DNA of 64,000 bases, from assembly GCA_964530225.1 (NCBI GenBank), contig CAZHBA010000110.1, positions 1-64,000 on the forward strand, in the 5' to 3' direction. Below, piece after piece: positions 16,517 through 25,335 of this stretch. Under the pieces are notes generated by a model that saw only the letters and a program-made list of their open reading frames with translations, had not been told where the DNA came from and did no database searches. This DNA is from CAZHBA01 sp964530225. Its GTDB lineage: Bacteria > Pseudomonadota > Alphaproteobacteria > UBA6615. Within the stretch, counting starts at the first letter, position 1. The number at the start of each line of letters is the position of its first letter. The position numbers and the translations under genes are program-made.

Positions 16517-17488
16517 ATGTTGACTTACCTCGCGCGCCGCCTGTTCAGCACCGTAGTCGTTCTGGCGATCATGTCGTTCTTGATCTTTTCGCTCATCGGG
16601 CTGATGCCGGGCGACCCTATCGACATCATGATTGCCTCGAACCCCGATCTGACGACCGCCGACGGCGCGCAGTTGAAGCAGCTCTATGGCCTCGACCTGC
16701 CAATAACCGAGCGTTACTGGAACTGGCTGACCGCTGCTCTGGGAGGTGATCTAGGCTATTCGCGCACCTTCAATCGGCCAGTTCTGGAAATCCTGCTACC
16801 ACGCCTGGGTAACACTGTCATCCTGCTCGGCATCGCCTCGCTCATCGCCATCGCGATTGCGCTTCCTCTGGGCTTCGCCGCAGCGGTGCGCCCCCACGGC
16901 ACAACCGATAATTCCATCAACATGTTCTGCTTCGCCGGCATATCTGTGCCGCCCTTCTGGCTGGCGATTCTGCTGATCATCCTGTTCGCCGTCACCCTCG
17001 GCATATTGCCCGCCGGTGGTATGGGACCGGCCGGTGGCGAGGGCGGGTTTTTTACCCGCCTCGAATTTCTCATTCTACCAGTACTGACCCTGACCATCGC
17101 TAGCTTGGCCGGCTATACCCGCTTCGCCCGCGCCTCGATGATGGAGGCGATGCGCCGGGACTACGTGCGCACTGCCTTCGCCAAGGGACTGGGCGTGCGT
17201 CAGGTCGTTGTCGGCCATGCCATGCGCAATGCCATGTTGCCCCTGGTGACCATCGTCGCGCTCGATTTCGGCGCATTGTTCTCTGGTGCGCTGATTACCG
17301 AGACCATGTTCGGCTATCTCGGCATGGGTAAGCTGTTGTTCGATTCGATCCTGGCCAACGATTTCAACCTCGCCTTGGTCGGATTGCTGTTTGCCACGTT
17401 ACTGGTACTGATAGGCAATTTCCTCGCCGACATCGCCTACGCGGCGATCGACCCACGCATCAGCTTCAAGTCGCTACAGGATCAATGA
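16517..17488 (+). CDS. Opp/Dpp-type ABC transporter permease (DppB-like)
   Basis: A 323-residue membrane protein with about six helices. The N-terminal YLARRLFSTVVVLAIMSFLIFSL and LMPGDPIDIM are the standard DppB opening, and DYVRTAFAKGLGVRQVVVGHAMRNA is the EAA loop that docks on the ATPase. It follows the binding-protein gene by 68 bases and precedes the second permease by 10. Confidence 0.92.
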   Translation: MLTYLARRLFSTVVVLAIMSFLIFSLIGLMPGDPIDIMIASNPDLTTADGAQLKQLYGLDLPITERYWNWLTAALGGDLGYSRTFNRPVLEILLPRLGNTVILLGIASLIAIAIALPLGFAAAVRPHGTTDNSINMFCFAGISVPPFWLAILLIILFAVTLGILPAGGMGPAGGEGGFFTRLEFLILPVLTLTIASLAGYTRFARASMMEAMRRDYVRTAFAKGLGVRQVVVGHAMRNAMLPLVTIVALDFGALFSGALITETMFGYLGMGKLLFDSILANDFNLALVGLLFATLLVLIGNFLADIAYAAIDPRISFKSLQDQ

Positions 17489-17498
17489 GGCGGCACCA

Positions 17499-18422
17499 AT
17501 GACCAGTCTCGCCGAATACCCCATCGACATCGCCGCACGGCAGCTATTCTGGCGGCGCTTTCGCCAGCACCGGCTAGCCGTGTTCAGCGCATTACTGTTA
17601 GTTTTCATCGCCGCGATAGCTTTGCTGGCGCCGGTTATCGAAACCGCGATGGGCCTCAACGCCACCCGAGTCGACCTGTTCAACCAGTATGCGCCGCCAG
17701 ACGCCACCCATTGGCTGGGTACCGACGAGGCCGGCCGCGATGTTTTCCTGCGCCTGCTCTATGGCGGCCGGGTATCGCTGCTTGTTGCTCTGGTCGCCGC
17801 CATCGCCGCGACGGTTATCGGTACCACCATCGGCCTGTGCGCCGGTTACTATGGCGGCCGCCTCGATACGCTGCTGATGCGCACCACCGATGGCGTCATC
17901 TCCCTGCCGGTGCTGCCGCTGCTAATCGTACTGGCCGCCGTCGACCTGGAGAAGGTAGGGGTGCCGGTAGCCGTCGTCGAGTCAGAGATCATTAGCCTCT
18001 ACCGTATGATGTCCATCATCGCCATCGTCGGCTGGACTACCGTGGCACGGCTGGTGCACAGCGCTACGCTATCGGTGCGCACGCGCGAGTTCGTACGCGC
18101 CGCCGAAGCCATGGGTACGCGGCCATCGTGCATCATGGTGCGCCATATCCTACCCAACGTTGTCTCGCCCATCATCGTCGCCACGACGCTGTCGGTCGGC
18201 GGGATTATTCTTCTGGAATCGGTATTAAGCTTTCTCGGCCTCGGCGTTCAACCGCCAACGCCGAGCTGGGGCAACATGCTGAGCAACGCCCAGGAGCTGA
18301 TCACCCGAGCGCCGCAATTAGCAGTCTATCCCGGCCTGATTATCTTCGTCACCGTGATTGCCTTCAACTTCCTCGGCGACGGCTTGCTAAACGCCCTCGA
18401 CCCGCGGGCGACGCGGCATTAA
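17499..18422 (+). CDS. Opp/Dpp-type ABC transporter permease (DppC-like)
   Basis: A 307-residue partner permease with an N-terminal cytoplasmic stretch, FRQHRLAVFSALLLVFIAAIALLAP as the first helix, WLGTDEAGRDVFLRLLYGGR (the DppC hallmark) and EFVRAAEAMGTRPSCIMVRHILPN (EAA loop). No DppD/DppF ATPase follows: the next gene is on the opposite strand and encodes an adenylate-forming ligase. The ATPases must be encoded elsewhere or have been lost. Confidence 0.92.
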   Translation: MTSLAEYPIDIAARQLFWRRFRQHRLAVFSALLLVFIAAIALLAPVIETAMGLNATRVDLFNQYAPPDATHWLGTDEAGRDVFLRLLYGGRVSLLVALVAAIAATVIGTTIGLCAGYYGGRLDTLLMRTTDGVISLPVLPLLIVLAAVDLEKVGVPVAVVESEIISLYRMMSIIAIVGWTTVARLVHSATLSVRTREFVRAAEAMGTRPSCIMVRHILPNVVSPIIVATTLSVGGIILLESVLSFLGLGVQPPTPSWGNMLSNAQELITRAPQLAVYPGLIIFVTVIAFNFLGDGLLNALDPRATRH

Positions 18423-18438
18423 TCGATCAGCACTCTGA

Positions 18439-19899
18439 TTACCGTTCGGCGAGGATGCGTTGAATTTCTTTCTTGAGCGCGAACTTTAAGATTTTGCCCA
18501 TGGCATTGCGGGGTAATTCGGCCATTATTTCGATGATCTGCGGCGCCTTGTAGCCGGAGATCTTCTGCCGACAAAACGTTTGCAGGTCTTCTGTCAAAAT
18601 CGCCGAATTCACCACGACGCAGGCGACAGCGACTTCCCCAAACCGCGCGTGGGGCCAGCCAAAGACAGCGGCTTCGCTTACTTTTGGATGTTGCATGAGC
18701 GCCGCCTCGACCTCGATCGGATAGAACTTGGCACCACCATTGTTAATGACGTCATCGGCCCGACCCTTGAAGAAGAGGTAGCCGTCATCGTTCAGGGCAC
18801 AGAGGTCGCCGGGGTAGAACCAGCCGCCGCGAAACGCGCGGGCGGTCGCTTGCGCGTCGTCGAGATAGTGCATCGGGTAGCCAGTACCGCGGAACCGCGT
18901 CAGCCCGACTTCACCCGTCGGCAGCGGCCGATCCTCGTCGTCGACGACCTGCGCCTCAATACCCACGACGACACGCCCGACCGAATCAGGATAAGCGTCC
19001 TGATCCGCTGGGAACGCCAACGTCAACAAACCGGACTCATTGGCCGCAAGCTGCTCGATAAAGTTTGGCGTCAGCCGCTCTCTTGCCAACAGGCGTTGCG
19101 CATGGGTTATTGGTGCGCTGACGACCACCATCGCCCGCAGATCGGGAAACAGCGGCGTCTTGCCAGCGGCGTAGCTTAGCAACGGTATCAAATGAGACGG
19201 TGTCAACATGATATAGCTTACGCGCTTACAGCTCACCAAGGCCGCCAGTTCGTCGTGATTTTGTGCATGACTGATCACTACGGTTGCGCCCAACCGCAGC
19301 ATGCCAAACGCAATGTGCCGGCCGACATTGAACGACATACGGATCAGCGACAGGTTACGCTCGTCGGCGGCCCAGCCGTGGCCGCGCGTGTATCGCGCGA
19401 TCCACTCTGCCAACTCCGCGTGGCTGCGCAGGAACGATTTCGGTGCCCCCGTGGTGCCCGATGATTGAATGAGCATCAACGGGTCGTCGTCGCCTGTGAT
19501 TTTGCCATCGAAAGGCGGCGACGCGGACTGGCAAATATCTCCGGCGCGCAGCCACAACAAGTCGTTGTCGGACAGCCGACCGCCGAATGTAATCGCAGCC
19601 TTTACTGCCACGCTAGCCAAGCTCGATACCAACTCAGCTTTCGACGCATTCGAATTCAGAGAAAAGACTACGGCACCGGCCCGCGCCAAAGCGCATAGGA
19701 TGATCAGGTGATCAGCCGAATCTTCTAACAGTACTGCAACGGTGTCACCTGGTTCGATCCCCGCCACCTGTAGATTGGCAGTAGCAGCATCCACCAAGTC
19801 GTCGAGTTCGCCATAAGTGACCACGCGCGCGCCATCCTCGATCGCCGGGTGGCCGGCGCGATCGCGCGCATGTTCGGAAAGGATATCAGCAATATTCAT
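18439..19899 (-). CDS. AMP-binding acyl-CoA synthetase/ligase
   Basis: A 486-residue class I adenylate-forming enzyme. Motifs run in order: MLIQSSGTTGAPKSF (A3 P-loop), YPMHYLD, GGWFYPGDLCALNDDGYLFFKGRADDVINNGG (A7-A8), and the catalytic lysine in PRNAMGKILKF (A10). It activates a carboxylic acid as acyl-AMP and passes it to CoA or a carrier protein. It lies 15 bases downstream of a PaaK-like ligase on the same strand, so the two are probably co-transcribed. Confidence 0.88.
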   Translation of the reverse strand: MNIADILSEHARDRAGHPAIEDGARVVTYGELDDLVDAATANLQVAGIEPGDTVAVLLEDSADHLIILCALARAGAVVFSLNSNASKAELVSSLASVAVKAAITFGGRLSDNDLLWLRAGDICQSASPPFDGKITGDDDPLMLIQSSGTTGAPKSFLRSHAELAEWIARYTRGHGWAADERNLSLIRMSFNVGRHIAFGMLRLGATVVISHAQNHDELAALVSCKRVSYIMLTPSHLIPLLSYAAGKTPLFPDLRAMVVVSAPITHAQRLLARERLTPNFIEQLAANESGLLTLAFPADQDAYPDSVGRVVVGIEAQVVDDEDRPLPTGEVGLTRFRGTGYPMHYLDDAQATARAFRGGWFYPGDLCALNDDGYLFFKGRADDVINNGGAKFYPIEVEAALMQHPKVSEAAVFGWPHARFGEVAVACVVVNSAILTEDLQTFCRQKISGYKAPQIIEIMAELPRNAMGKILKFALKKEIQRILAER

Positions 19900-19914
19900 T
19901 TGCGGTCGATCAAC

Positions 19915-21261
19915 CTAGATTAAATCGGATTTGAATATCTGGAACTTGCCGCCAGGCTCGCGCGGAATTTTGTCGACATAGATGAACTTAAAGCGAAACG
20001 GGTGGCCGAAGTTCCGTTGTAGATGGGCTGTGATGTCTGCCTCTTCCACTTCGCTAAGACGCAGATCAGCAACTAGCTTTAGGTCAATCTCCTCGGTGCT
20101 TATTTGCGTTAGCTGATACTGGCGCACGCCACCCTTTAACAGCAAAGGCTCGGCATCAAGCACCGGGAACAGCCGGTCACTCGAAGGTAGGATAACTGGC
20201 AAGCGCTCGCGGCCGATAATCCGCTCGATGACACCGAGGCCACGGCCACACGGGCACGCCGCGCCAGTAGTCGCCCGGTCGCCCAGTTCGTAGCGGATCA
20301 GTGGCGTGGCAAAGTTGATCAGTCCCGTTACCACCACGCGGCCGACCTCTCCGGGCACACAGGGTTGGTTACCGTCGTTGAGAACTTCCAGCAGGACCCG
20401 CTCCGCCTGAATGTGCAGATGGTCGTGTTCCGGGCACGTTAGCGCCAGAGTGGCGAGTTCTTCGCAACTGTAGTTGTCGCGCACCGGAACGCCCCAGTCA
20501 CGATGACACAGGGTGCGCAGACCGGGTTCGAGAATCTCGCCCATGGAACGCACGTCGCGCAGCTGCCCTGGTTTTGCACCCACATCGAGCGAGCGATAGA
20601 TCAGTTCCTGCAAAATCGAAGGGTGGCACTGCAGGTACTGAGGATCGTCCGCCAACAGCCAGTCGTAGAGCTGATTAACCGGAATACGGTTGCTATAGGT
20701 AAGCCCAGCGCCGGTGCTTCCCGCCGCCCAGGATTTGGTTTTAACCCTGCCCCGGCCGCCCGAGACCACCTTTATGGTCACATTGGTCCCTGTCAGGTCG
20801 CGCCCGAACCAGCGGTGGCCACGCAACGTCACGGCCATGTTGAACAAGCTAGAATATTTGGTCGATTTGACGTGCACCGGCTGGCCGCTCGATCCGGTGG
20901 TATGAAGATCGAAAGCTGGACCGTGCCCGCGCGGCAATTTTGAGCTAAATAATGAATCTTTAACATCCTGCACATCTTCGCGGGTGAGAAAGGGGATCGT
21001 GGCAAACTCTTCCGGCGTTAATCCGGCACCCGGCGCCACATCGATACTTGCCAGCCGGTCCTTATAGAACGGTGAATATTTCTGCGCGTAGCGGACCAAC
21101 TCTGCGGCTTGACGCAACTGCATTGCCGCCAGGCTCTCCGCTCCCCACCATTCGGTTTGCGCCAGATATTCGGCAAGATAAGAGGCAGTAAGCTCTATTT
21201 CATCCTCAACCGGCAGCAAAAAATGGTTGGTTACCACCGGCGAGGCGGGCGGAGACTGCAT
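19915..21261 (-). CDS. PaaK/CapK-like adenylate-forming ligase
   Basis: Counted from the ATG at 21261, about 448 residues; the frame is open 40 codons farther up, without family similarity. It resembles phenylacetate-CoA ligase and the capsule protein CapK: SPFYKDRL near the start, the phosphate loop LHTTGSSGQPVHV, DNYSCEE, and TPLIRYELGDRATTG followed by CPCGRGLGVIERIIGRE, a Cys-containing motif typical of PaaK. The lysine in PREPGGKFQIF is the A10 catalytic residue. The substrate is unknown. It is the first gene of a two-ligase operon; having two activating enzymes side by side suggests a small-molecule tailoring pathway. Confidence 0.8.
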   Translation of the reverse strand: MQSPPASPVVTNHFLLPVEDEIELTASYLAEYLAQTEWWGAESLAAMQLRQAAELVRYAQKYSPFYKDRLASIDVAPGAGLTPEEFATIPFLTREDVQDVKDSLFSSKLPRGHGPAFDLHTTGSSGQPVHVKSTKYSSLFNMAVTLRGHRWFGRDLTGTNVTIKVVSGGRGRVKTKSWAAGSTGAGLTYSNRIPVNQLYDWLLADDPQYLQCHPSILQELIYRSLDVGAKPGQLRDVRSMGEILEPGLRTLCHRDWGVPVRDNYSCEELATLALTCPEHDHLHIQAERVLLEVLNDGNQPCVPGEVGRVVVTGLINFATPLIRYELGDRATTGAACPCGRGLGVIERIIGRERLPVILPSSDRLFPVLDAEPLLLKGGVRQYQLTQISTEEIDLKLVADLRLSEVEEADITAHLQRNFGHPFRFKFIYVDKIPREPGGKFQIFKSDLI

Positions 21262-21596
21262 AAGACCGGAGATGGTCACGATTCTACCGCCGGTCGAGGG
21301 CAGCGTCGAACCGTTAGCTTTTTGCGCCTGTCTTGCTTGGCCATGAAGGCACCCAAATTTCGCCGAAGGGCCTTTGATCAATCGGTTTATACGCGCTTCA
21401 GCATGTCCTGTGTCACCTACGGCTAACTATTAGTGATCCGCAAGTCGTAAAATTGGCTGATAATAAAAGCCGTCGAGGGAAACTCAGTTAATATCCCGCT
21501 ATTGGCACATGCTTACACCTTGTGTTAGAACCCGCGCTCCCTCGTGGTTTTGAGCGATTTTATAGGCTCAAACGAACGTCGAAGGAGGCGAGTACC

Positions 21597-21803
21597 ATCG
21601 TTCAAGTCGTTGTACGTGATAACAACGTCGATCAGGCCCTCAAGGCGCTGAAGAAGAAAATGCAGCGTGAGGGCGTCTTTCGTGAAATGAAACTTCGCCG
21701 GAGCTACGAAAAACCGTCGGAGAAACGCGCGCGGGAGAAGGCGGAAGCTGTCCGCCGGGCCCGCAAACTGGCCCGCAAGCGTAAGGAACGCGAAGGCTAT
21801 TAG
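21597..21803 (+). CDS. rpsU: 30S ribosomal protein S21, apparently AUC-initiated
   Basis: From codon 2 the sequence is textbook bacterial S21: [20 protein letters not shown], then [20 protein letters not shown], and a basic tail ending RKREREGY-like, 68 residues in all. Relatives start MVQV; here the codon at the Met position is ATC (21597-21599). A perfect AAGGAGG sits 8 bases before it at 21582-21588, and no in-frame ATG, GTG or TTG lies at a suitable distance; the only upstream GTG (21522) would add 25 unrelated residues. S21 binds the small subunit near the anti-Shine-Dalgarno region. A start codon sensitive to IF3 would allow feedback control. Confidence 0.9.
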   Translation: MVQVVVRDNNVDQALKALKKKMQREGVFREMKLRRSYEKPSEKRAREKAEAVRRARKLARKRKEREGY

Positions 21804-21921
21804 CCGCCGTCTTTCAGGCGCTTCCCGGCCAGAGCTTCGGTGCCTTTAGAACGATCACCTGAGAGCCTTGGGACCCCATCGGTTCATAGACGAATTTGTT
21901 TGTCCATTTTCTGATCTAGCA

Positions 21922-21997
21922 GCGCAAGCCCACTCCCCCTCCCGGCACCCACGGGACCGTATTCTCATGGGTGCCGGGAGGGGGAGTGGGCTTGCGC
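21922..21997. repeat. Perfect 30-bp inverted repeat
   Basis: Bases 21922-21951 (GCGCAAGCCCACTCCCCCTC...) are the exact reverse complement of 21968-21997, separated by a 16-base loop. The element lies between rpsU and the converging pntB gene, so it can act as a terminator for both, although no T-tract follows. Its perfect symmetry and length are greater than a terminator needs and suggest a recently arrived repeat. Confidence 0.85.
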
Positions 21998-22013
21998 GAA
22001 AACACGCTAAGAC

Positions 22014-23414
22014 CTAATGCCCGCCGCCCTGCAAGGTTTTGACGATGTCCTCGCACATTTTCTTGGCGTCACCGAACAGCATCATCGTGTTGTCCTCATA
22101 GAACAACGGGTTGTCGATACCGGCGTAACCCGAGGCCATCGAACGCTTGACCACCAGCACGGTGCCCGATTCTTCGACGTTTAATACCGGCATGCCGTAG
22201 ATCGGGCTCGCCTTGTCGGTCTTGGCTGCCGGGTTGACGATATCGTTAGCGCCGATCACGTAGGCCACTTCAGTCGAGGCGAAGTCGTGATTGATTTCAT
22301 CGAGCTCGAGTACGTCTTCGTACGGTACATTGGCCTCGGCCAACAGTACGTTCATGTGGCCCGGCATGCGTCCGGCGACCGGATGGATGGCGTAGCGAAC
22401 CTGGACGCCGCGCTCTTCGAGCAGATTGGCCATCTCGGCCAGAGAATGCTGTGCCTGGGCCACCGCCATGCCGTAGCCCGGAATGATGATCACCGTAGAG
22501 GCCTGCTCCATGACGAAGGCGGCGTCGGCCGCCGCGCCCTGCTTGACCGTACGGTCGCCCATATCAGCAGACGGGCCCACGGTCTCACCGCCGAAGCCGC
22601 CGAGGATGACGTTCATGAACGAACGGTTCATGCCCTTGCACATAATGTAGCTGAGGATGGCGCCGGACGAGCCGACCAGCGCACCGGTCACGATCAACAG
22701 CGGATTACCCAGGGTGAAACCGATACCGGCGGCGGCCCAGCCGGAATACGAGTTCAGCATCGATACCACAACCGGCATGTCAGCGCCGCCGATGGGCACG
22801 ATGATCAACACACCGAGCACCAACGATATGGCAACAATAATCCAGAACGCAGTCTGGGATTCGCCGATCGTGAGCCAGATGACAGCGGCGACGAGCAACC
22901 CGCCAAGGCCTAAGTTCAGCATGTGCTGACCCGGGAAAACCATCGGCCGGCCGGTCACCAAGCCCTGCAGCTTGCCGAACGCGATGATCGAACCAGTAAA
23001 GGTGATGGCGCCGATTGCCGTGCCGACCGACATTTCGATCAGGCTGCCAGTCTTGATGTCGTCGGGTGTGCCAATACCGTAGGCTTCCGGCGCATAGAAC
23101 GCCGCACCGGCGACGAACACGGCGGCTAGGCCAACCAGGGAATGGAACGCCGCCACCAGTTGCGGCAACGCCGTCATTTCTATGCGTAACGCGATCACCG
23201 TGCCGATAGCGCCACCAACCAGCACGCCGAGGACAATCATTCCAAACGACACCACGCCCGGCAAGGCCAGGGTGGTCAACACCGCTATCACCATGCCGGC
23301 AATACCATAGATATTGCCCATGCGTGCGGTTTTTGGCGAGCTCAGCCCACGCAGCGCCATGATGAAGCAGACGCTGGAGATCAAATACAAAAACGCGGAA
23401 AGGGATGACGACAT
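22014..23414 (-). CDS. pntB: NAD(P) transhydrogenase subunit beta
   Basis: A 466-residue membrane subunit of proton-translocating transhydrogenase. The N-terminal half has about nine helices (LYLISSVCFIMALRGL onward) forming the proton path; the C-terminal dIII domain binds NADP(H), with IIPGYGMAVAQAQHSLAEM, GRMPGHMNVLLAEANVPY and GANDIVNPAA as characteristic segments. The complex uses the proton gradient to reduce NADP+ with NADH. It is the last gene of the pntAA-pntAB-pntB operon; the spacer to pntAB is 14 bases. Confidence 0.96.
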   Translation of the reverse strand: MSSSLSAFLYLISSVCFIMALRGLSSPKTARMGNIYGIAGMVIAVLTTLALPGVVSFGMIVLGVLVGGAIGTVIALRIEMTALPQLVAAFHSLVGLAAVFVAGAAFYAPEAYGIGTPDDIKTGSLIEMSVGTAIGAITFTGSIIAFGKLQGLVTGRPMVFPGQHMLNLGLGGLLVAAVIWLTIGESQTAFWIIVAISLVLGVLIIVPIGGADMPVVVSMLNSYSGWAAAGIGFTLGNPLLIVTGALVGSSGAILSYIMCKGMNRSFMNVILGGFGGETVGPSADMGDRTVKQGAAADAAFVMEQASTVIIIPGYGMAVAQAQHSLAEMANLLEERGVQVRYAIHPVAGRMPGHMNVLLAEANVPYEDVLELDEINHDFASTEVAYVIGANDIVNPAAKTDKASPIYGMPVLNVEESGTVLVVKRSMASGYAGIDNPLFYEDNTMMLFGDAKKMCEDIVKTLQGGGH

Positions 23415-23428
23415 CTAACGTACTCCCA

Positions 23429-23836
23429 CTACCGCTTCTGCCGGAACATTTGCAGCATGCGCTGCGTCACGATGAAGCCGCCGAATATGTTGATCGACGC
23501 CAGCACGACCGCGATAAATCCGAACATCTTGGCAAGGTTCAATTCTATCGGGCCCGCCGCGATCAACGCACCCACGATAATCACCGACGAAATCGCGTTG
23601 GTAACCGCCATCAACGGCGAATGCAGTGCTGGAGTGACACTCCAAACCACGTAGTAGCCGACAAACACGGCGAGCACGAAAACGGTGAATAGAAAGACGA
23701 ATGGCTCGCTGGCACCACCGGTCGAAGCGGCGGCTATCGCCGTCGCGTCTTGGGCCAAGGTCGTAGCCTGTTGGGCAACGTCTTGGGCTTCGGCGGCAAA
23801 GCGCGCTGCTTTTTCTGTGAGGGTCGACGGATCCAT
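23429..23836 (-). CDS. pntAB: NAD(P) transhydrogenase subunit alpha part 2
   Basis: The small membrane part of the alpha subunit as a separate 135-residue protein, an arrangement typical of alphaproteobacteria such as Rhodospirillum. Three to four helices are visible ([50 protein letters not shown]). The N-terminal 45 residues are an Ala-rich helical segment. It lies 3 bases after pntAA and 14 before pntB. Confidence 0.93.
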   Translation of the reverse strand: MDPSTLTEKAARFAAEAQDVAQQATTLAQDATAIAAASTGGASEPFVFLFTVFVLAVFVGYYVVWSVTPALHSPLMAVTNAISSVIIVGALIAAGPIELNLAKMFGFIAVVLASINIFGGFIVTQRMLQMFRQKR

Positions 23837-23839
23837 CGG

Positions 23840-25156
23840 TCAGGCCTCTTCCTCGATTGGCTTATCTTGGTCCGGATCAGGCGTTTCCGTCTGCGCCGCC
23901 GTATTTGTATCCACCGCCGTCTGCTCCGCGGCTTCGGATCTTATCTTTATGTCTTCCCCAAAATCGTTCGGCGTCTCGCTCTGTATTTCGTCGCCGGACT
24001 GGTCCTGGGGCAGCAGCACCGGGTGAACGATTTTGCCGTCGCGGGTCAGGCAAGACCCAGCAATAATCTCGTCCTCCCAATCGATAGCCAATAGCTTAGT
24101 TTTCTTGTCGATCATCAGTTCGACGAAGTTGAAAAGATTTCGGGCGTATAGCGACGAAGCATCGGCGGCGAGGCGCGATGGCAAATTGTAGTGGCCCATG
24201 ACAATAACGCCGTTTTCGGTCGTTACGATTTTACCGCCCTCGCTTTGCGTGACGTTACCGCCCTGCTCAACCGCCAGGTCAACGATCACCGTGCCCGCGC
24301 GCATCGACGTGATCATCTCGTCAGTGACAAGAACCGGCGCCGGGCGGCCAGGAATAAGCGCCGTGGTAACGACGATGTCCTGATCGGCGATATGTTTGGC
24401 TACCAGCTCCGCCTGGCGGCGTTTATAGCCTTCCGACATTTCCTTGGCGTAACCGCCTTCGGTCTCGCCAGTTTCGTCGACGTCAGGCTCGACCATGACG
24501 AAACTGGCGCCCAGGCTCTCAACCTCTTCCTTGGAAGCCACACGTACGTCGGTCGCCGATACTACGGCGCCGATGCGCCGCGCCGTGGCGACCGCCTGCA
24601 ATCCCGCAACACCGGCGCCCATCACAAACACCTTTGCCGGATTAATGCGGCCGGCGGCCGTCATCATCATCGGAATAGCGCGGCCATACTGAGCGGCGCC
24701 ATCAACCACAGCCTTGTAGCCCGCCAGATTGGCCTGCGAACTCAACACGTCCATCGATTGGGCACGGCTGATACGTGGCAGGAATTCCATGGCGAAGCCG
24801 ACGATATTCTTGGCCGCATAGTGCTCGACGCCGATCGGGTCGCCGATCGGATTGTGTAACGCCACCAGAATGACACCATCGGGATAGTCGGTAAGCCCGT
24901 CGGCGCCACCATCCGTGGTGGTACGCGGGCGCTGCACTTTTAAAATAATATCGGCTCCGGCAAAGGTCTCGGCACGCGTGGCATGCACGGTAGCGCCGGC
25001 TTCGGCGTAGGCATAATCAAGGATAGCTGCATTTTCTCCGGCGCCGGTCTCGACGCTCACATCGACCCCCAACTGAGCAAACCGCCTGACCGTGTCCGGA
25101 ACCACCGCGACCCGCCGTTCGTGGGGACGGCGTTCTTTCGGGATAGCAATCTTCAT
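23840..25156 (-). CDS. pntAA: NAD(P) transhydrogenase subunit alpha part 1
   Basis: The soluble NAD(H)-binding dI domain, related to alanine dehydrogenase. It starts MKIAIPKERRPHERRVAVVP and has the nucleotide-binding segment VFVMGAGVAGLQAVATARRIGA and the mobile-loop region ending in MGHYNLPSRLAADASSLYA. At 438 residues it is longer than the roughly 380 usual for this subunit; the surplus is a C-terminal acidic tail from about 380 (SETPNDFGEDIKIRSEAAEQ, then Glu, Asp and Thr rich) with low complexity. First gene of the pnt operon. Confidence 0.95.
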   Translation of the reverse strand: MKIAIPKERRPHERRVAVVPDTVRRFAQLGVDVSVETGAGENAAILDYAYAEAGATVHATRAETFAGADIILKVQRPRTTTDGGADGLTDYPDGVILVALHNPIGDPIGVEHYAAKNIVGFAMEFLPRISRAQSMDVLSSQANLAGYKAVVDGAAQYGRAIPMMMTAAGRINPAKVFVMGAGVAGLQAVATARRIGAVVSATDVRVASKEEVESLGASFVMVEPDVDETGETEGGYAKEMSEGYKRRQAELVAKHIADQDIVVTTALIPGRPAPVLVTDEMITSMRAGTVIVDLAVEQGGNVTQSEGGKIVTTENGVIVMGHYNLPSRLAADASSLYARNLFNFVELMIDKKTKLLAIDWEDEIIAGSCLTRDGKIVHPVLLPQDQSGDEIQSETPNDFGEDIKIRSEAAEQTAVDTNTAAQTETPDPDQDKPIEEEA

Positions 25157-25335
25157 TGCGTAAATACCTTATGCTTCGGCTCTACCAAAACAGCACCGAA
25201 ACGGAAGGGCGCGGGGCGCTGATCGGCGTGGCCAAAATATGCCGATAGACCCGAGTCAGAACAAGGCTTTGCCGACCAATAGATGAGTAAAATCATACCT
25301 CAGCAGACATTTTTTTGGATTTTTTCTAGCCCGGC

